From: Phytohabitans suffuscus
GTDB lineage: Bacteria > Actinomycetota > Actinomycetes > Mycobacteriales > Micromonosporaceae
Direction of reading: 5' to 3'
NCBI RefSeq assembly: GCF_011764565.1
Contig: NZ_AP022871.1
Span: 2,790,320 to 2,854,319, forward strand
DNA length: 64,000 nt
The number at the start of each line of letters is the position of its first letter. The first letter of the stretch is position 1. Under the pieces are notes generated by a model. That model ran no database searches and was not told the DNA's origin. It was given only the letters and a program-made list of their open reading frames with translations. Shown here one piece after another: positions 8,341 through 19,977 of the stretch. The translations under genes were made by a program, and so were the position numbers.

Positions 8341-8870
8341 TCACACCCTCGGGTGGCTGGGAGGTAGCTGCTTGTTTCCTGAGTGCGGCGGCTGCGCGAG
8401 CATCAGCCGGAAGCCGACCACCGCGAAGGCGATCGAGCCGACCAGGATCATGACGACGCCGACCCAGCTGTTGCCGTCGATGACCGCGTCGCCCTGCGGT
8501 CCCACGAGCAGCAGGTCACCCTCGGTGGTACGGCCCGAGGCGGTCACCATGAGCACCAGCCAGGCGGCGGCCGGGAGGGCCACGGCCCACTTGCGCCCGA
8601 CGGTCGTGTAAGCGAACCAGCCGAGCGCCAGGTTGGCCGCCACGGTCGCGATCACCGCAACGCCGATCAGGTGACCGCCCAGCCGCAGCGGCGCGATGAT
8701 CAGCTCGGCGAGGGCGGTGACCAGCGCGGCCACCACGGCGATCACGCCGCCGGCCACCCGGAGGCCGGTCTGGAGGGCGCCGCTGAACCGGGACGGCGGG
8801 CGCGGCGGCGCCGGTGGCGCATCGCTCTGCGCGCCCCCGGCGGCGGGAGGCTCGGGGTCGACACCGTCAC
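8341..8870 (-). CDS. DUF6113-like small membrane protein, one-base frameshift near its N-terminus
   Basis: About 176 residues if one G is restored in the run 8854-8857. The reading then starts at GTG 8870 (MTVSTPEPPAAGG), passes a proline-rich segment ([17 protein letters not shown]) and continues into the membrane part without a break. Without that base the only start is GTG 8757, inside the first membrane helix. Four hydrophobic segments follow. It starts 7 bp behind the mshB stop, so co-transcription with mshB is likely, as seen in related actinobacteria. Function unknown. The family name is from memory and less certain than the gene. Confidence 0.72.
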
Positions 8871-8877
8871 CGGGACC

Positions 8878-9738
8878 TCACGCCGGAAGGCCGGCGAACA
8901 GGTCGCTCTCCCAGCCGTGCGGGCCGTCGCCGGGACCCCGCTCGCCCACGGCCAGCGTGTAGTACTCCACGCCCATGAACTCGCTGCCGAAGTTGCCGGC
9001 GATCGAGTACAGCCAGGAGGTGTTCGGGATCTGGGTGGCGTGCGCGCGCATCGCGGCCATCTTGGCCTCGTGCTGGTCGGTGGCGTCGACGCGGGCGGTG
9101 ACCTCCGCGTCGGACGTGCCGAACGGGAAGTCCTCGACCTTGTCGATGCCGGCGAACGGGTTGTCGCTGGACTGCGCGAACGCGCTGATGCCCGCCTCGA
9201 GCACGCTCTTGGGCACGGTCGTCCAGTAGATCTTGTCAGGCCCGAAGCCCTCGGCGGTGGCCAGCTTGGCCGCCCGCATCGCCACCCGGTGCGCCTGGAT
9301 GTGGTCGGGGTGGCCGTAGAAGCCGTTTTCGTCGTAGGTGACCAGCACCTGCGGGCGGACCTCGCGCATGATCTCCAGCAGCTCGGCGGCGGCCGCGTCG
9401 AGGTCGGCCTGCCAGAAGCAGCGGGGGTGCTTGTTGGTGTCGAGGCCCATCATGCCGGAGTCGCGGTAGCGCCCCGCGCCGCCGAGGAAGCGGTGGTCGG
9501 TGACGCCGAGGGCGGCGCAGGCCACCTCAAGCTCGGCGAGCCGGTAGCCGCCCAGCTGGTCGGCCTCGGCGGCGGCGAGCAGCGCCAGCTCGGGCACGTG
9601 GATCTCGCCTTCCTCACCTAACGTGCACGTCACCAGCGTGATCTGCGCACCCTGGGCGGCGTAGTGCGCCATCGTCGCGCCCGTGCTCACCGTCTCGTCG
9701 TCGGGGTGGGCGTGGACCAGCATGAGTCGTCGTGCCAC
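8878..9738 (-). CDS. mshB: N-acetyl-GlcN-Ins deacetylase of mycothiol synthesis (MshB)
   Basis: 286 residues from GTG 9738 ([14 protein letters not shown]); longer upstream readings lack family similarity. Zinc-dependent PIG-L/LmbE-fold deacetylase that removes the N-acetyl group from 1-O-(2-acetamido-2-deoxy-glucosyl)-inositol before cysteine ligation. Metal and catalytic motifs: AHPDDE at the start and GHPDHIQAH in the middle (His of HPDH); also YDENGFYGH and YYTLA. Length and motifs fit MshB rather than the mycothiol S-conjugate amidase Mca, but the two are close paralogues. Confidence 0.88.
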   Translation of the reverse strand: MARRLMLVHAHPDDETVSTGATMAHYAAQGAQITLVTCTLGEEGEIHVPELALLAAAEADQLGGYRLAELEVACAALGVTDHRFLGGAGRYRDSGMMGLDTNKHPRCFWQADLDAAAAELLEIMREVRPQVLVTYDENGFYGHPDHIQAHRVAMRAAKLATAEGFGPDKIYWTTVPKSVLEAGISAFAQSSDNPFAGIDKVEDFPFGTSDAEVTARVDATDQHEAKMAAMRAHATQIPNTSWLYSIAGNFGSEFMGVEYYTLAVGERGPGDGPHGWESDLFAGLPA

Positions 9739-9883
9739 GCGTTGCACTCTACGCGGCACTCCATGCGCACGGCAGTTTCCGGCACCGCGTGCCACTGCCT
9801 CGTCGACCTGCCCGACCGGCGTTTACGTGCGGACACGCCGGACATGGTCTGGCAGACCGATCACGCGGACTTACGATCCGTGG

Positions 9884-12000
9884 GTGGAGTACCCGGAGCT
9901 GGCCGCCCGTACCCGGAGGTTCACCCGCGGAGCACCGCGGGCCGTGACTGTCGCGAGCGACGGCTCGCGGGTCGTCTTCCTGCGCTCTCCCGGCCCGGAG
10001 GACGCGGCCGACGCGCTCTGGGTGCTCGACGCCGAGACCGCCACCGAGCACCTGATCGCCGAGCCGGCGGGGTTGCTCACCGGCGGCCAGGGCGACCTGC
10101 CCGCCGAGGAGCGGGCGCTGCGCGAGCGGCTGCGGCTCTCCGCGAGCGGCATCGGGTCGTACGCGATGGACCCGGCCGCGCGGGTCGCCGCCTTCCCGCT
10201 CAGCGGTCGCCTCTTCCGGGCCGACCTGGTCTCCGGCGATGTCATCGAGGTGGCCACCGCCGGGCCGGTCGTCGACCCGCGGCCCGACCCGACCGGCCGC
10301 CGCATCGCGTACGTGACCTCGGGCAACCTGCACGTGATCCACGCCGACGGCACCGACGCGCTGCTGGCCGGCGAGGAGGGGGACGTCACCTGGGGGCTCG
10401 CCGAGTTCATCGCGGCGGAGGAGCTGGACCGCTACCGCGGCTACTGGTGGGCGCCGGACGGCCGCTCGATCCTCGCCGCCCGGGTCGACGAGTCGCGGGT
10501 GCCCCGCTGGCACCTGCACGACCCGGCCCGCCCCGAGGTGGCGCCGACCAGCGTGGCCTACCCGTTCGCCGGCGCGGCCAACGCCGAGGTCACCCTCCAC
10601 CTGCTCGACCTCGATGGCGGCTGGGTCGACGTGCACTGGGACCGGGAGACCTACCCGTACCTGGTGTCGGTGCACTGGGCCGAGGGCGGCCCGCTGATCA
10701 CCGTGCTCCGCCGCCTCCAGCAGCACGGGCTGGTGCTCTCGGTCGACCCGCGTACCGGCGAGACGCAGGTGCACGCCGAGCTGGCCGACCCGCGCTGGGT
10801 GGAGCCGGTGCTCGGCACGCCCAGCCACCTGCCCGACGGCCGGGTGCTGGTCGGCGGCGAGCTGGCCCACGACGGGTACGACGCGCGCTGCCTCTTCGCC
10901 GACGGCACGCTGCTCACCCGCCCTCGCTGTACGTGCGCCGCGTGATCGGCCGCATGTCCGCCGGCGCCGGCGCGGGCTCGCCCGACCTGCTCGTGGAGGC
11001 CAGCGAGGGCGAGCCGAGCGAGCAGCACCTCTTCCGGGTACGCACCGCGATCGGCGCGGGCGGCGCCGAGATCCGCCCGCTGACCACCGCACCCGGCTGG
11101 CACGTCGGCGCGGTCGGCGGCGACCTGCTCGTGGTCGGCTCCGCCTCGCTCGACCGCGCCGGCACGCACTGGACCCTCTGGCGCGCCGGCAAGCAGTTCG
11201 CCACGATCACCTCGTACGCGGCGAAGCCGCCGTACGCGCCGCGCCCGATGCTCGACCGGGTCGCCGACCGCCGCCTGCCCGCCGCGGTGCTGTACCCGCG
11301 CAACCACGTGACCGGCCGCCGCCTGCCCGTGCTGCTCGACGTCTACGGCGGGCCGGGACACCAGGAGGTGCTGGCCACGCGCGCGCGGTGGCTGGAGCGG
11401 CAGTGGTGGGCGGACGCCGGCTTCGCGGTGGTCACCATCGACAACCGGGGTACGCCCGGCGTCGCCCCCTCGTTCGAGAAGGTCGTCCACCGCCGCGTCG
11501 CCGACGTGGTGCTCACCGACCAGGTCGACGCGCTCGCCGCGCTTGCCGGCAAGCACCCCGACCTCGACCTCGACCGGGTGGCGATCCGCGGCTGGTCGTT
11601 CGGCGGCTGGCTGGCCGGGCTGGCGGTGCTCCGCCGGCCGGAGATCTTCCGCTGCGGCATCGCCGGCGCCCCGGTGACCGACTGGCGCCTGTACGACACC
11701 GCGTACACCGAGCGCTACCTGGGCATGCCGGGCGAAAACCCCGACGTGTACGCCCACCACTCGCTGATCGAGCTGGCCAGCGAGCCGGCCGGCGACGACG
11801 CCCGCCCGCTGCTGCTGATCCACGGCCTGGCCGACGACAACGTGGTCGCCGCGCACACGCTCCGCCTCTCCGCCGCGCTGCTCGCCTCGGGTCGCCCGCA
11901 CTCGGTGATCCCGCTGACCGGCGCGACCCACATGACCGCGGGCGGCGTGGGCGAGCAGCTGCTCCGCCTGGAGCTCGACTTCATCCGCCGCAACCTGTGA
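9884..12000 (+). CDS. S9 (DPP-IV-like) prolyl peptidase, frameshifted
   Basis: About 705 residues if one C is restored at 10917-10919; the reading LFADGTLLT then joins PPSLYVRRVIG. N-terminal beta-propeller region (residues about 20-430: ELAARTRRFTRGAPRAVTV, then repeated SDG/ADG blades), C-terminal alpha/beta hydrolase with nucleophile GWSFGGWLAG, and Asp/His in GLADDNVV and ATHMT. It cleaves N-terminal dipeptides or oligopeptides, probably in the cytoplasm because no signal peptide is seen. Start GTG 9884 is chosen because VEYPELAARTRRF begins family similarity; a -10-like TACGAT lies 7 nt before it, so a leaderless mRNA is plausible. Divergent from mshB. Confidence 0.85.
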
Positions 12001-12038
12001 ATCCGCCGCGGCCTTTGAATATCCGCCGCGGCCTTTGA
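12001..12038. repeat. Two tandem 18-bp copies behind the S9 peptidase
   Basis: ATCCGCCGCGGCCTTTGA at 12001-12018 and 12021-12038, period 20 bp. The repeat starts right at the stop codon, and each copy ends in TGA. It may be a slippage duplication of the gene end. Confidence 0.7.
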
Positions 12039-12066
12039 CGGCCCGCCCGGGTTGGGATGGGCCGTC
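12037..12066. terminator. Bidirectional terminator hairpin
   Basis: GACGGCCC (12037-12044) pairs perfectly with GGGCCGTC (12059-12066), loop 14 nt. It sits between the convergent S9 peptidase and oppA genes. Confidence 0.7.
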
Positions 12067-12077
12067 ACGCGGGTCGC

Positions 12078-13802
12078 CTACTGCCTGACGAACGCGTCGA
12101 CGAACGCCGGGTAGCCGAAGACGCTGCTGACGAAGACCCCGCCGGCCTTGGAGCCGTGCAGGTAGTACGCCACCTCCACGTACATCGGGACGGCCGGCGC
12201 CAGCTCCTTCATGATCCGCTCGTCGAGCTTGGCCCACTCGGGTGCCTGGGCGGCCGGGTCCATCGCCAGTACGCGGTCGAACTCGCCGTTGATGGCGTCG
12301 TCATCGAGGTACGACGTGTTGGAGTTGCCCTCCGCCTTGATCGAGCGGCCGTCGAAGAGCACCGGCAGGATGGAGGCGCCGCTCGGCCAGTCCGCGGCCC
12401 ACGAGTCCAGGTACAGGTCCCAGGGGTTGTCCTTCTTCTTGGTCTCGTCGAGCTTCGCGTCGGCCGGGATGGTCTTCACCGTGATCTTGAAGCCGGCCTT
12501 CTCCAGGTTGCCCTTGAGCTGGGTGCCCCGCTCGACCGCGTCGTCGCCCACGCCCAGCACAAGCTCGGGCGCCTTCCCGGCGAGCAGTTCCCTGGCCTTG
12601 TCCGGGTTGCCGTTCGGGCCGGCCGGGTACGCGTCGTACTTCTGGTAGCCGATCGTGGCGGGCGGCATCAGTGTGGTGATCGGTGAGGCCACGGTCTCGC
12701 CGCCGATGGACTTGATGAAGCCGTCGCGGTCGATGGCGTAGTTGAGCGCCTGGCGCACGGACAGGTCGGTGACCCGCTGGGTGTTGATCGTCAGCCGCCA
12801 TGCCGTGGGAGTGGGCGAGATGATCGAGCGCTCCTTGAGGGCCGCGTTGTTGGTGACCTGCGAGACCAGCGCGGACGGTACGCCGTTGAAGGCGAGCGCG
12901 GACTGGTCCGGGCCGTTGTCGGCGATCACCCGGTTGGCGCCCGCGTCCGGGTCGGGGCCGAACGTCCACACGAACCTGTCCGGGTACTGGTGGCGGACCG
13001 GGTCAGTGGCCGGGTCCCAGTGCTCGTTGCGCTCCAGCACGAGCTCGACGCCGGGCGTGTGCTTAGTGATCTTGTATGGCCCGGAGGAGAACGGCTGGTT
13101 GTCCAGGTTGACGCCGGTGTCCTTGTCCGGCGGCAGCGGGGCGCTCGCCGGCAGGGAGAGCGCGAACGGCAGGTCGCAGTGCGCCTTGGCGAACTCGAAG
13201 CGGACAGTCCTGTCGTCCGGCGTGCGGAGGCCCGGTGGCAGCGTGCTCCTGTTGGCCTTGAAGTCCCACTCGGTGTCGTAGTCGGCGGTGTCGGCGAGCC
13301 ACTCCTGCACGTACGTGGGGCCGCCGGTGAGGTCGGGGTCGAACGAGCGGGCGATGCCGTACGCGATCTCCTTGGCGGTGATCGGGCGCCCGTCCTCGAA
13401 CTTCACGCCGTCCTTGACCTTGAACTCCCACACCTTGCAGCCGCCGTCGACGTTCGTGCCCGGCGTCTGCGCGAGGTCGCCGACCAGGGTCAGGTTGCCC
13501 TTGCCGTCGTCCTTCCAGGTGGTGAGCGTGCGGGCGTAGAGCGGGGCGTTCATGAGCCCGGCGAACGAGTACACGCGCTGCGGGTCGAGGTGGGAGATCT
13601 TGACCTCGCGGATGATCGTGAAGGTGCCGCCCTTCGCCGCGCCGGGCACCTCGGGCGCCGGACCGAGCGAGTCCTTCGGGTCGGTCGCGATCACGCCGGT
13701 CGCGGTGCGCCGCTGGTCCACGGAGGGACCGTCTTCTGTGGTCTCGCTGCAGGCGCCGGCCACCAGAACCAATGCGAGGGCGGCGGCCACTCGAGTGCGC
13801 AT
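12078..13802 (-). CDS. oppA: Oligopeptide/dipeptide ABC transporter substrate-binding lipoprotein
   Basis: 574 residues, family 5 solute-binding protein. Lipoprotein signal (ALVLVAGACSE, lipid-modified Cys at about residue 18). Family signatures include ISHLDPQRVYSF, KDGVKFEDGRPITAKEIAYGI and VRQALNYAIDRDGF. It is the last gene of a minus-strand operon running from 17786 and supplies ligand to the OppB/OppC permeases. Upstream of its start (13803-13864) are TTGACG and TACCC-type AT-rich sequences that could give an internal promoter. Peptide, nickel or sugar ligands are all known in this family; peptides are the default inference. Confidence 0.9.
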   Translation of the reverse strand: MRTRVAAALALVLVAGACSETTEDGPSVDQRRTATGVIATDPKDSLGPAPEVPGAAKGGTFTIIREVKISHLDPQRVYSFAGLMNAPLYARTLTTWKDDGKGNLTLVGDLAQTPGTNVDGGCKVWEFKVKDGVKFEDGRPITAKEIAYGIARSFDPDLTGGPTYVQEWLADTADYDTEWDFKANRSTLPPGLRTPDDRTVRFEFAKAHCDLPFALSLPASAPLPPDKDTGVNLDNQPFSSGPYKITKHTPGVELVLERNEHWDPATDPVRHQYPDRFVWTFGPDPDAGANRVIADNGPDQSALAFNGVPSALVSQVTNNAALKERSIISPTPTAWRLTINTQRVTDLSVRQALNYAIDRDGFIKSIGGETVASPITTLMPPATIGYQKYDAYPAGPNGNPDKARELLAGKAPELVLGVGDDAVERGTQLKGNLEKAGFKITVKTIPADAKLDETKKKDNPWDLYLDSWAADWPSGASILPVLFDGRSIKAEGNSNTSYLDDDAINGEFDRVLAMDPAAQAPEWAKLDERIMKELAPAVPMYVEVAYYLHGSKAGGVFVSSVFGYPAFVDAFVRQ

Positions 13803-13864
13803 GTGATCCCTCCCTGGATGAGTTGAAGGAAAGCTACAACGTCAACGTCACCGTTGGGTAAAAT

Positions 13865-14851
13865 TTACCGCAGACGGACGCGGGGGTCGATGGCCGCGTA
13901 GAGCAGGTCGACCACGACGTTGGCCAGCACGACGAAGACCGCGGCGATCAGGACGGTCGCCATGATCATGGGCAGGTCGCCGCCGCGGACCGCGTAAACG
14001 GCGGTCCGGCCGAGCCCCTGGATGCCGAACGTCGTCTCGGTGATCACGGTGCCGCCGAGGGCCGCGCCCACGTCCAGCCCGGCGATCGTGACGAGTGGCG
14101 TGATCGCGGCGCGGAGCGCGTGCCGGCCGTACACCGCCTTCCTGGCCAGCCCCTTGGCCCGCGCGGTGCGCACGAAGTCTTCGGAGAGCGTCTCCACCAT
14201 CTGCGCGCGGGCCAGCCGCGCGTAGATCGCCGAGAAGAGGAACGCGAGCGCCACCCAGGCCAGCACCAGGCCCTTCGCCCAGTCGACCGGATCGTCGAAG
14301 ATGGACGTGTAGTGCGGGTTGGGCAGGATCTTGAGCTGGTAGACGAAGACGATCAGCAGGACCGCGCCGGTGAAATAGAGCTGCAGCGAGGCCCCGGTCA
14401 GCGAAAAGCCGATCGCCAGCCGGTCGACCCAGGTGCCGCGTTTGAGCGCGGAGACCATGCCGAGCCCCACGCCCAGCGCCAGCCACAGGATCGCGGCCGG
14501 GATCACGATGCTGAGCGTCACCGGCAGCACGCGGGCCAGGGTGTCGGTGACCGCCTCGCTGTTGACGTACGAGTAGCCGAGGCAGGGAGCGTCGCACCGC
14601 CCGCCCTGCGCGCTGCCGAGGTCGCGCCCGACGAAGATCCCCTTCATGTACGCGGCGTACTGCTCGATCTTCGGGTCGCGCAGGCCGAGCTCCTCGCGGA
14701 CCCGCTCCAGCCGCTCGGGGTTGCAGTTCTTCGGGCACATGCCGGTGACCGGGTCGCGCGGCAGCGCGAAGAACATCAGGAAGGCCAGCACGCTCACCGC
14801 GAAGAGGGTGAGCGTCGCGGAGAGCAACCGCTTGACCAGAAAGCGACCCAC
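13865..14851 (-). CDS. oppB: Oligopeptide ABC transporter permease (OppB/DppB type)
   Basis: 328 residues, six predicted membrane helices. The start MGRFLVKRLLSATLTLFAVSVLAF is the usual first helix of the DppB family. The cytoplasmic EAA-type loop is visible at FVRTARAKGLARKAVYGRHALR, which couples to the ATPases. The periplasmic loop has an unusual Cys-containing insert (GMCPKNC ... GGRCDAPCLGYS, about residues 38-85), which may form disulfides outside the cell. Directly behind oppC (9 bp). Confidence 0.93.
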   Translation of the reverse strand: MGRFLVKRLLSATLTLFAVSVLAFLMFFALPRDPVTGMCPKNCNPERLERVREELGLRDPKIEQYAAYMKGIFVGRDLGSAQGGRCDAPCLGYSYVNSEAVTDTLARVLPVTLSIVIPAAILWLALGVGLGMVSALKRGTWVDRLAIGFSLTGASLQLYFTGAVLLIVFVYQLKILPNPHYTSIFDDPVDWAKGLVLAWVALAFLFSAIYARLARAQMVETLSEDFVRTARAKGLARKAVYGRHALRAAITPLVTIAGLDVGAALGGTVITETTFGIQGLGRTAVYAVRGGDLPMIMATVLIAAVFVVLANVVVDLLYAAIDPRVRLR

Positions 14852-14860
14852 GGCCGGCTC

Positions 14861-15847
14861 CTATCGCGAGGACTTCGGGTCGAGCGCGTCGCGCAGCGCG
14901 TCGCCGAAGAGGTTGAAGGCGAGCACGAGCGCGAAGATGGTGACCCCGGGGAAGAAGACGTACGCCGGGTCGCCCTGGAGCCAGTCGATGCTCCGGAAGA
15001 TCATCACGCCGAAGTCGGGCGTGGGGTCGCGGATGCCGATGTTGAGGAACGAGAGGGCCGCCTCGCCGGTCACGTACGCGGGGACGGCCAGCGAGAACGA
15101 CACGAGGATCGGCGCCCACAGGTTGGGCAGCAGTTGGCGGAAGAGCATGTGTCCCAGCCCGGCGCCGCTGGCCCGGGCCGCCTCGACGAACTCCCGCTCG
15201 CGCAGGGAGATCACCTGCCCGCGGACGAGGCGGGCCATGCCGGTCCACCCGAACGCGGCGAAGATCGCGATCAGCACGGCCACCCGGAACCAGGTCGGCA
15301 CCTCGTCGCGCGGGCCGTAGAAGCGCAGCTCGACCGTTGGCATCACGGCCAGCGCGAAGATCAGGAAGGGCAGCGCGAGCGCGAAGTCGGTGAGCCAGCT
15401 GATCACCGAGTCGACCCAGCCGCCCAGGTAGCCGGCGAGGATGCCGAGCGTGATGCCGATCAGCGAGGTGAGCAGGGCCGCCATGACCGCGATGAACAGC
15501 GACGTACGGATCCCGTAGACCAGGCGGATGAAGATGTCGCGGCCCGAGCCCGGCTCGAGGCCGAACCAGTGCTCCCGCGAGATCCCACCCGCGTAGCCGA
15601 GCGGCAGGCCGTCGCTGCGCCGCAGCTTCTCCTGGAACTGGTCGTACGGCCCGATCCCGTACAGCAGCTCGACCAGCGGGGCGGCGACCGCGAGAATCAG
15701 GAAGAACACGAGCAGGCCACCGCTGATCACCGCGACCCGGTCGCGGCGCAGGCGGGCCCAGGCGAGCTGGCCGGGCGAGCGGCCGGCGACGTCGACCTCC
15801 GTGGGCGGTGGCGGCGCGACGGTCGGAATCTCCGTGGAGAGGCTCAT
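14861..15847 (-). CDS. oppC: Oligopeptide ABC transporter permease (OppC/DppC type)
   Basis: 328 residues. N-terminal cytoplasmic tail, first helix [19 protein letters not shown], then the permease core with EAA loop [23 protein letters not shown]. The extracytoplasmic [25 protein letters not shown] motif is the DppC hallmark. ATGA overlap (15844-15847) with the upstream oppF stop shows translational coupling. Confidence 0.93.
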   Translation of the reverse strand: MSLSTEIPTVAPPPPTEVDVAGRSPGQLAWARLRRDRVAVISGGLLVFFLILAVAAPLVELLYGIGPYDQFQEKLRRSDGLPLGYAGGISREHWFGLEPGSGRDIFIRLVYGIRTSLFIAVMAALLTSLIGITLGILAGYLGGWVDSVISWLTDFALALPFLIFALAVMPTVELRFYGPRDEVPTWFRVAVLIAIFAAFGWTGMARLVRGQVISLREREFVEAARASGAGLGHMLFRQLLPNLWAPILVSFSLAVPAYVTGEAALSFLNIGIRDPTPDFGVMIFRSIDWLQGDPAYVFFPGVTIFALVLAFNLFGDALRDALDPKSSR

Positions 15848-16784
15848 CCGTCGTCTCCCTCCGGAAAGTGGCAGGCGACCCCGTTCGTCAACGCCGGCTC
15901 GGTCGTGGCGCAGACGTCCCGGGCCTTCCAGCAGCGGGTGCGGAAGCGGCAGCCGGACGGTGGGTCGAGCGGCGTCGGCACGTCTCCGGCCAGGCGGATC
16001 CGCCCGTTCGCGCGGGCGGGTGCGGTGACCTCGGGTACGGCGGACAGCAGCGCCCGGGTGTACGGATGGCGCGGCCGCTCGTAGATCTGCTCCCGGTCGC
16101 CGATCTCCACGATCCGCCCGAGGTACATCACCGCCACCCGCTGGCAGAAGTGCCGCACCACCGCGAGGTCGTGCGCGATGAACACGAACGCCAGCCCCAG
16201 GTCGCGCTGCAGGCCGCGGAGCAGGTTGACCACCTGGGCCTGGATCGAGACGTCGAGCGCGGAGACCGGCTCGTCCGCGACGATCAGCTTGGGGCGCAGC
16301 GCCAGCGCCCGCGCGATGCCGATCCGCTGCCGCTGCCCGCCGGAGAACTCGTGCGGGTACCTGTTGTAGTGCTCCGGGTTAAGCCCGACCAGCTCCAGCA
16401 GCTCGCGCACCCGCTGCTTGACCCCGCCGGGCGGCCTGATCCCGTTGACCTCCAGGGGCATCGCGACGATCCGCCCGACGGTGTGCCGGGGGTTCAGTGA
16501 GGCGTACGGGTCCTGGAAGATGATCTGCAGGTCCTGGCGCAGCAGCCGCAGGTCGCGCCGCCCGAGGTGGCTGATGTCGCGCCCCTCGAAGACGATCCGG
16601 CCGCCGGTCGGCTCCAGCAGGCGCACGAGCATCCGCCCGGTGGTGGTCTTGCCGCAGCCCGACTCGCCCACCAGGCCGAGCGTCTCGCCGGCCGCCACCG
16701 CGAAGTCGATCCCGTCGACCGCGCGCACCAGCCCGCGCCCGCGCACCGGGAAGTGCTTGGTCAGGCCCTCGACCCGCAACAGCG

Positions 16785-16788
<4 letters not shown>
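15844..16788 (-). CDS. oppF: Oligopeptide ABC transporter ATPase (OppF/DppF type)
   Basis: 314 residues. Walker [11 protein letters not shown]-loop IFQDPYASL, signature [17 protein letters not shown], Walker [16 protein letters not shown]-loop FIAHDLAV. The C-terminal oligopeptide-transporter extension has the Cys-rich [21 protein letters not shown] region, which in this family can bind an Fe-S cluster. ATGA overlaps with oppD upstream and oppC downstream. Confidence 0.93.
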
Positions 16789-17786
<998 letters not shown>

Positions 17787-17805
17787 CCGTAGAGAACTTG
17801 CAGTG

Positions 17806-17832
17806 CGTAGCTGATGATGAAAATAAGCTACG
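17806..17832 (-). promoter_or_regulatory. Inverted repeat in the oppD promoter region
   Basis: CGTAGCT (17806-17812) and AGCTACG (17826-17832) flank an AT-rich centre carrying TATTTT on the minus strand, a possible -10. It lies 20 bp before the oppD start and is shared with the divergent Uma2 gene. A repressor site is plausible. Confidence 0.45.
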
Positions 17833-17960
17833 AACGGCCTCCTGTCAGCAGCCGCGACCGTAATGAGATGGCGGCTCCGCACACGTTCTGGTGGCATTGC
17901 CTAAGTGGGAGGATTGCGCCACGGACGCGGAGTCGAGACGCTCGGGAGGTGACCCTGACC

Positions 17961-18512
17961 ATGACCGCGATGGCCCCCGCAGATCGCGACTTTCCGTGGA
18001 CCGAGGAGGAGTTCCTTGCGCTCGACGAGATCGCCGACCGCGTCGAGCTCTGGGACGGCGACCTCCGCGTGAGCGCGTCGCCTACGCCGTGGCACCAGCA
18101 CGTCATCACCGAGCTGCTGATCGCCCTCAGGCTGCCCAGCCGAGAGCGGGGTCTGCGCGTCCACTCCGCGATCAATTTGCGTCTGAAGCCCAACCGGATC
18201 GTGATACCCGACCTGACCATCACGTCGGCCATCGACTTCCACGAGCGGGTCGTCCCATCCGACCTGGCACGGCTCGTCTGCGAGGTCACGTCGCCGAGCA
18301 ACGCCGCCACCGACCGGGTGCTCAAGATGCACTACTACGCCGAGGCCGGCATCCCGTGGTATCTGGTGGTCGAGCACGTGACCGCCGGGCTGTGGCTCTA
18401 CCGCCTGGAGGGCGAGAAGTACGAGCTGGATGGCGTCGCCGAGCAAGGAGAGACGCTGCGGCTGGTCGAGCCGGTAACGGCCGAGATACGGCCGGAGTCG
18501 TTGCTGCCGTAG
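17961..18512 (+). CDS. Uma2-family putative endonuclease (DUF820)
   Basis: 183 residues from ATG 17961, with GGGAGGTG 11 nt ahead; GTG 17949 overlaps that SD. The PD-(D/E)XK-like fold is indicated by ELWDGDLRVSASPT, IPDLTI (catalytic Asp region), LVCEVTSPSN (Glu) and the K/Y-rich tail IPWYLVVEH. Such proteins are numerous in actinobacteria and cyanobacteria and of uncertain role. Divergent from oppD and 28 bp ahead of tldD. Activity is inferred from the fold only. Confidence 0.9.
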   Translation: MTAMAPADRDFPWTEEEFLALDEIADRVELWDGDLRVSASPTPWHQHVITELLIALRLPSRERGLRVHSAINLRLKPNRIVIPDLTITSAIDFHERVVPSDLARLVCEVTSPSNAATDRVLKMHYYAEAGIPWYLVVEHVTAGLWLYRLEGEKYELDGVAEQGETLRLVEPVTAEIRPESLLP

Positions 18513-18540
18513 CGGTGGGCAGCGCATAGGGTCGTTTCCC

Positions 18541-19977
18541 ATGACCCACTTCGACGTGGCTACCGCCGCGGTGCAGGCCGCGCTGGACGCCGGGGCGCGT
18601 TACGCCGACGCCCGGGTGATGCACCGGCGCTTCGAGTCGATGTCCGCCAGAAACGGTGAAATCGAGGATCTCTCCCAGAGCGAAGACGCCGGCATCGGCG
18701 TGCGTGCGCTCGTCGGCAGCGGCTGGGGGTTCTACGCCGTGCCCGACCTCTCCGACGCGGCCGCCCGCGCGGCCGGCACCCGGGCCGCCAGGACCGCCGC
18801 CGCGAGCGCGCGGGTGCCCGGCCCCGCGACAGACCTGACCCCGGTCGGTGCCGGCACCGGCTCGTGGGCCTCGGCCTACGAGGTCGACCCGCTCTCCGTG
18901 CCCTTGTCCGAAAAGGGCGACCTGCTGGTCCACGCGACGAAGACGATGCGTGAGCACGGCGCCGACGTGGCCGAAGGGCTGTACCAGATCTGGGACACCG
19001 AGAAGTGGTTCGTGTCCAGCGAGGGGCACCGGATCGACCAGCACATCCGGGAGTGCGGCGCGGGCATCTCGTCCACCGCGATCGGCGACGGCGAGGTGCA
19101 GCGGCGCAGCTACCCGGCCTACCGCGGGCAGTACGGCACGCGCGGCTGGGAGCTGGTCCAGGAGCTCGACCTGGGCGCGCACGCGGCCCGCACCGCCGAC
19201 GAGGCGCGGGCCCTGCTCACCGCACCGCTCTGCCCCGCCGGCGAGACCACGCTGATCCTGGGCGGCGAGCAGCTGGCGCTGCAGATCCACGAGTCGGTGG
19301 GGCACGCGATCGAGCTCGACCGGATCCTGGGCTGGGAGGCCGCGTTCGCCGGCACGTCCTGGCTCGACCTCGACCAGCTCGGCAGCCTCCACTATGGATC
19401 CGAGCTGATGAACATCACGATCGACCCGACGATCCCGGGTGCGCTGGGCAGCTTCGGCTTCGACGACGAGGGCACCCCGGCCGCACGGCGGGACGCGGTG
19501 CGCGAGGGGCGCTGGGTGGGCGTCCTGGCCGGACGCGACTCGGCTGCGGTCGCCGGGCTCGACTACGCCGGCAGCGTACGGGCCGACGGGTGGGCCCGCC
19601 TGCCGATGGTGCGGATGACGAACGTCGGCCTCGAGCCGGGCCCGCACACGCTCGACGAGATGATCGCCGCCACCGACGACGGCATCCTCATGGAGACCAA
19701 CCGCTCCTGGTCGATCGACGACAAGCGGCTCAACTTCCAGTTCGGCACCGAGATCGCGTACGAGATCAAGAACGGTCGGCAGGGTCGGATGCTGCGCAAC
19801 CCCACGTACACGGGGATCGGTCCGGTCTTCTGGCGCTCGATGGACATGCTCTCCTCGGAGAGCGTCGCGTGGGGTACGCCCAACTGCGGCAAGGGCCAGC
19901 CCGGCCAGGTCGGTCACACCGGCCACCCGGCCGCGCCGGCCCGTTTCCAGAACGTGCGAGTGGGGGTCAAGGGGTGA
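18541..19977 (+). CDS. tldD: TldD-family zinc metalloprotease
   Basis: 478 residues. TldD subunit of the TldD/TldE heterodimeric protease that degrades unfolded peptides and matures some ribosomally made peptides. The zinc motif HExxxH is visible (IHESVGHAIELDR, about residue 260), with GTSWLDL, GSFGFDDEGT and the Cys near the C-terminus (TPNCGKGQPGQVG). Its TGA shares one base with the start of the next gene, indicating obligatory co-translation. Confidence 0.93.
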   Translation: MTHFDVATAAVQAALDAGARYADARVMHRRFESMSARNGEIEDLSQSEDAGIGVRALVGSGWGFYAVPDLSDAAARAAGTRAARTAAASARVPGPATDLTPVGAGTGSWASAYEVDPLSVPLSEKGDLLVHATKTMREHGADVAEGLYQIWDTEKWFVSSEGHRIDQHIRECGAGISSTAIGDGEVQRRSYPAYRGQYGTRGWELVQELDLGAHAARTADEARALLTAPLCPAGETTLILGGEQLALQIHESVGHAIELDRILGWEAAFAGTSWLDLDQLGSLHYGSELMNITIDPTIPGALGSFGFDDEGTPAARRDAVREGRWVGVLAGRDSAAVAGLDYAGSVRADGWARLPMVRMTNVGLEPGPHTLDEMIAATDDGILMETNRSWSIDDKRLNFQFGTEIAYEIKNGRQGRMLRNPTYTGIGPVFWRSMDMLSSESVAWGTPNCGKGQPGQVGHTGHPAAPARFQNVRVGVKG

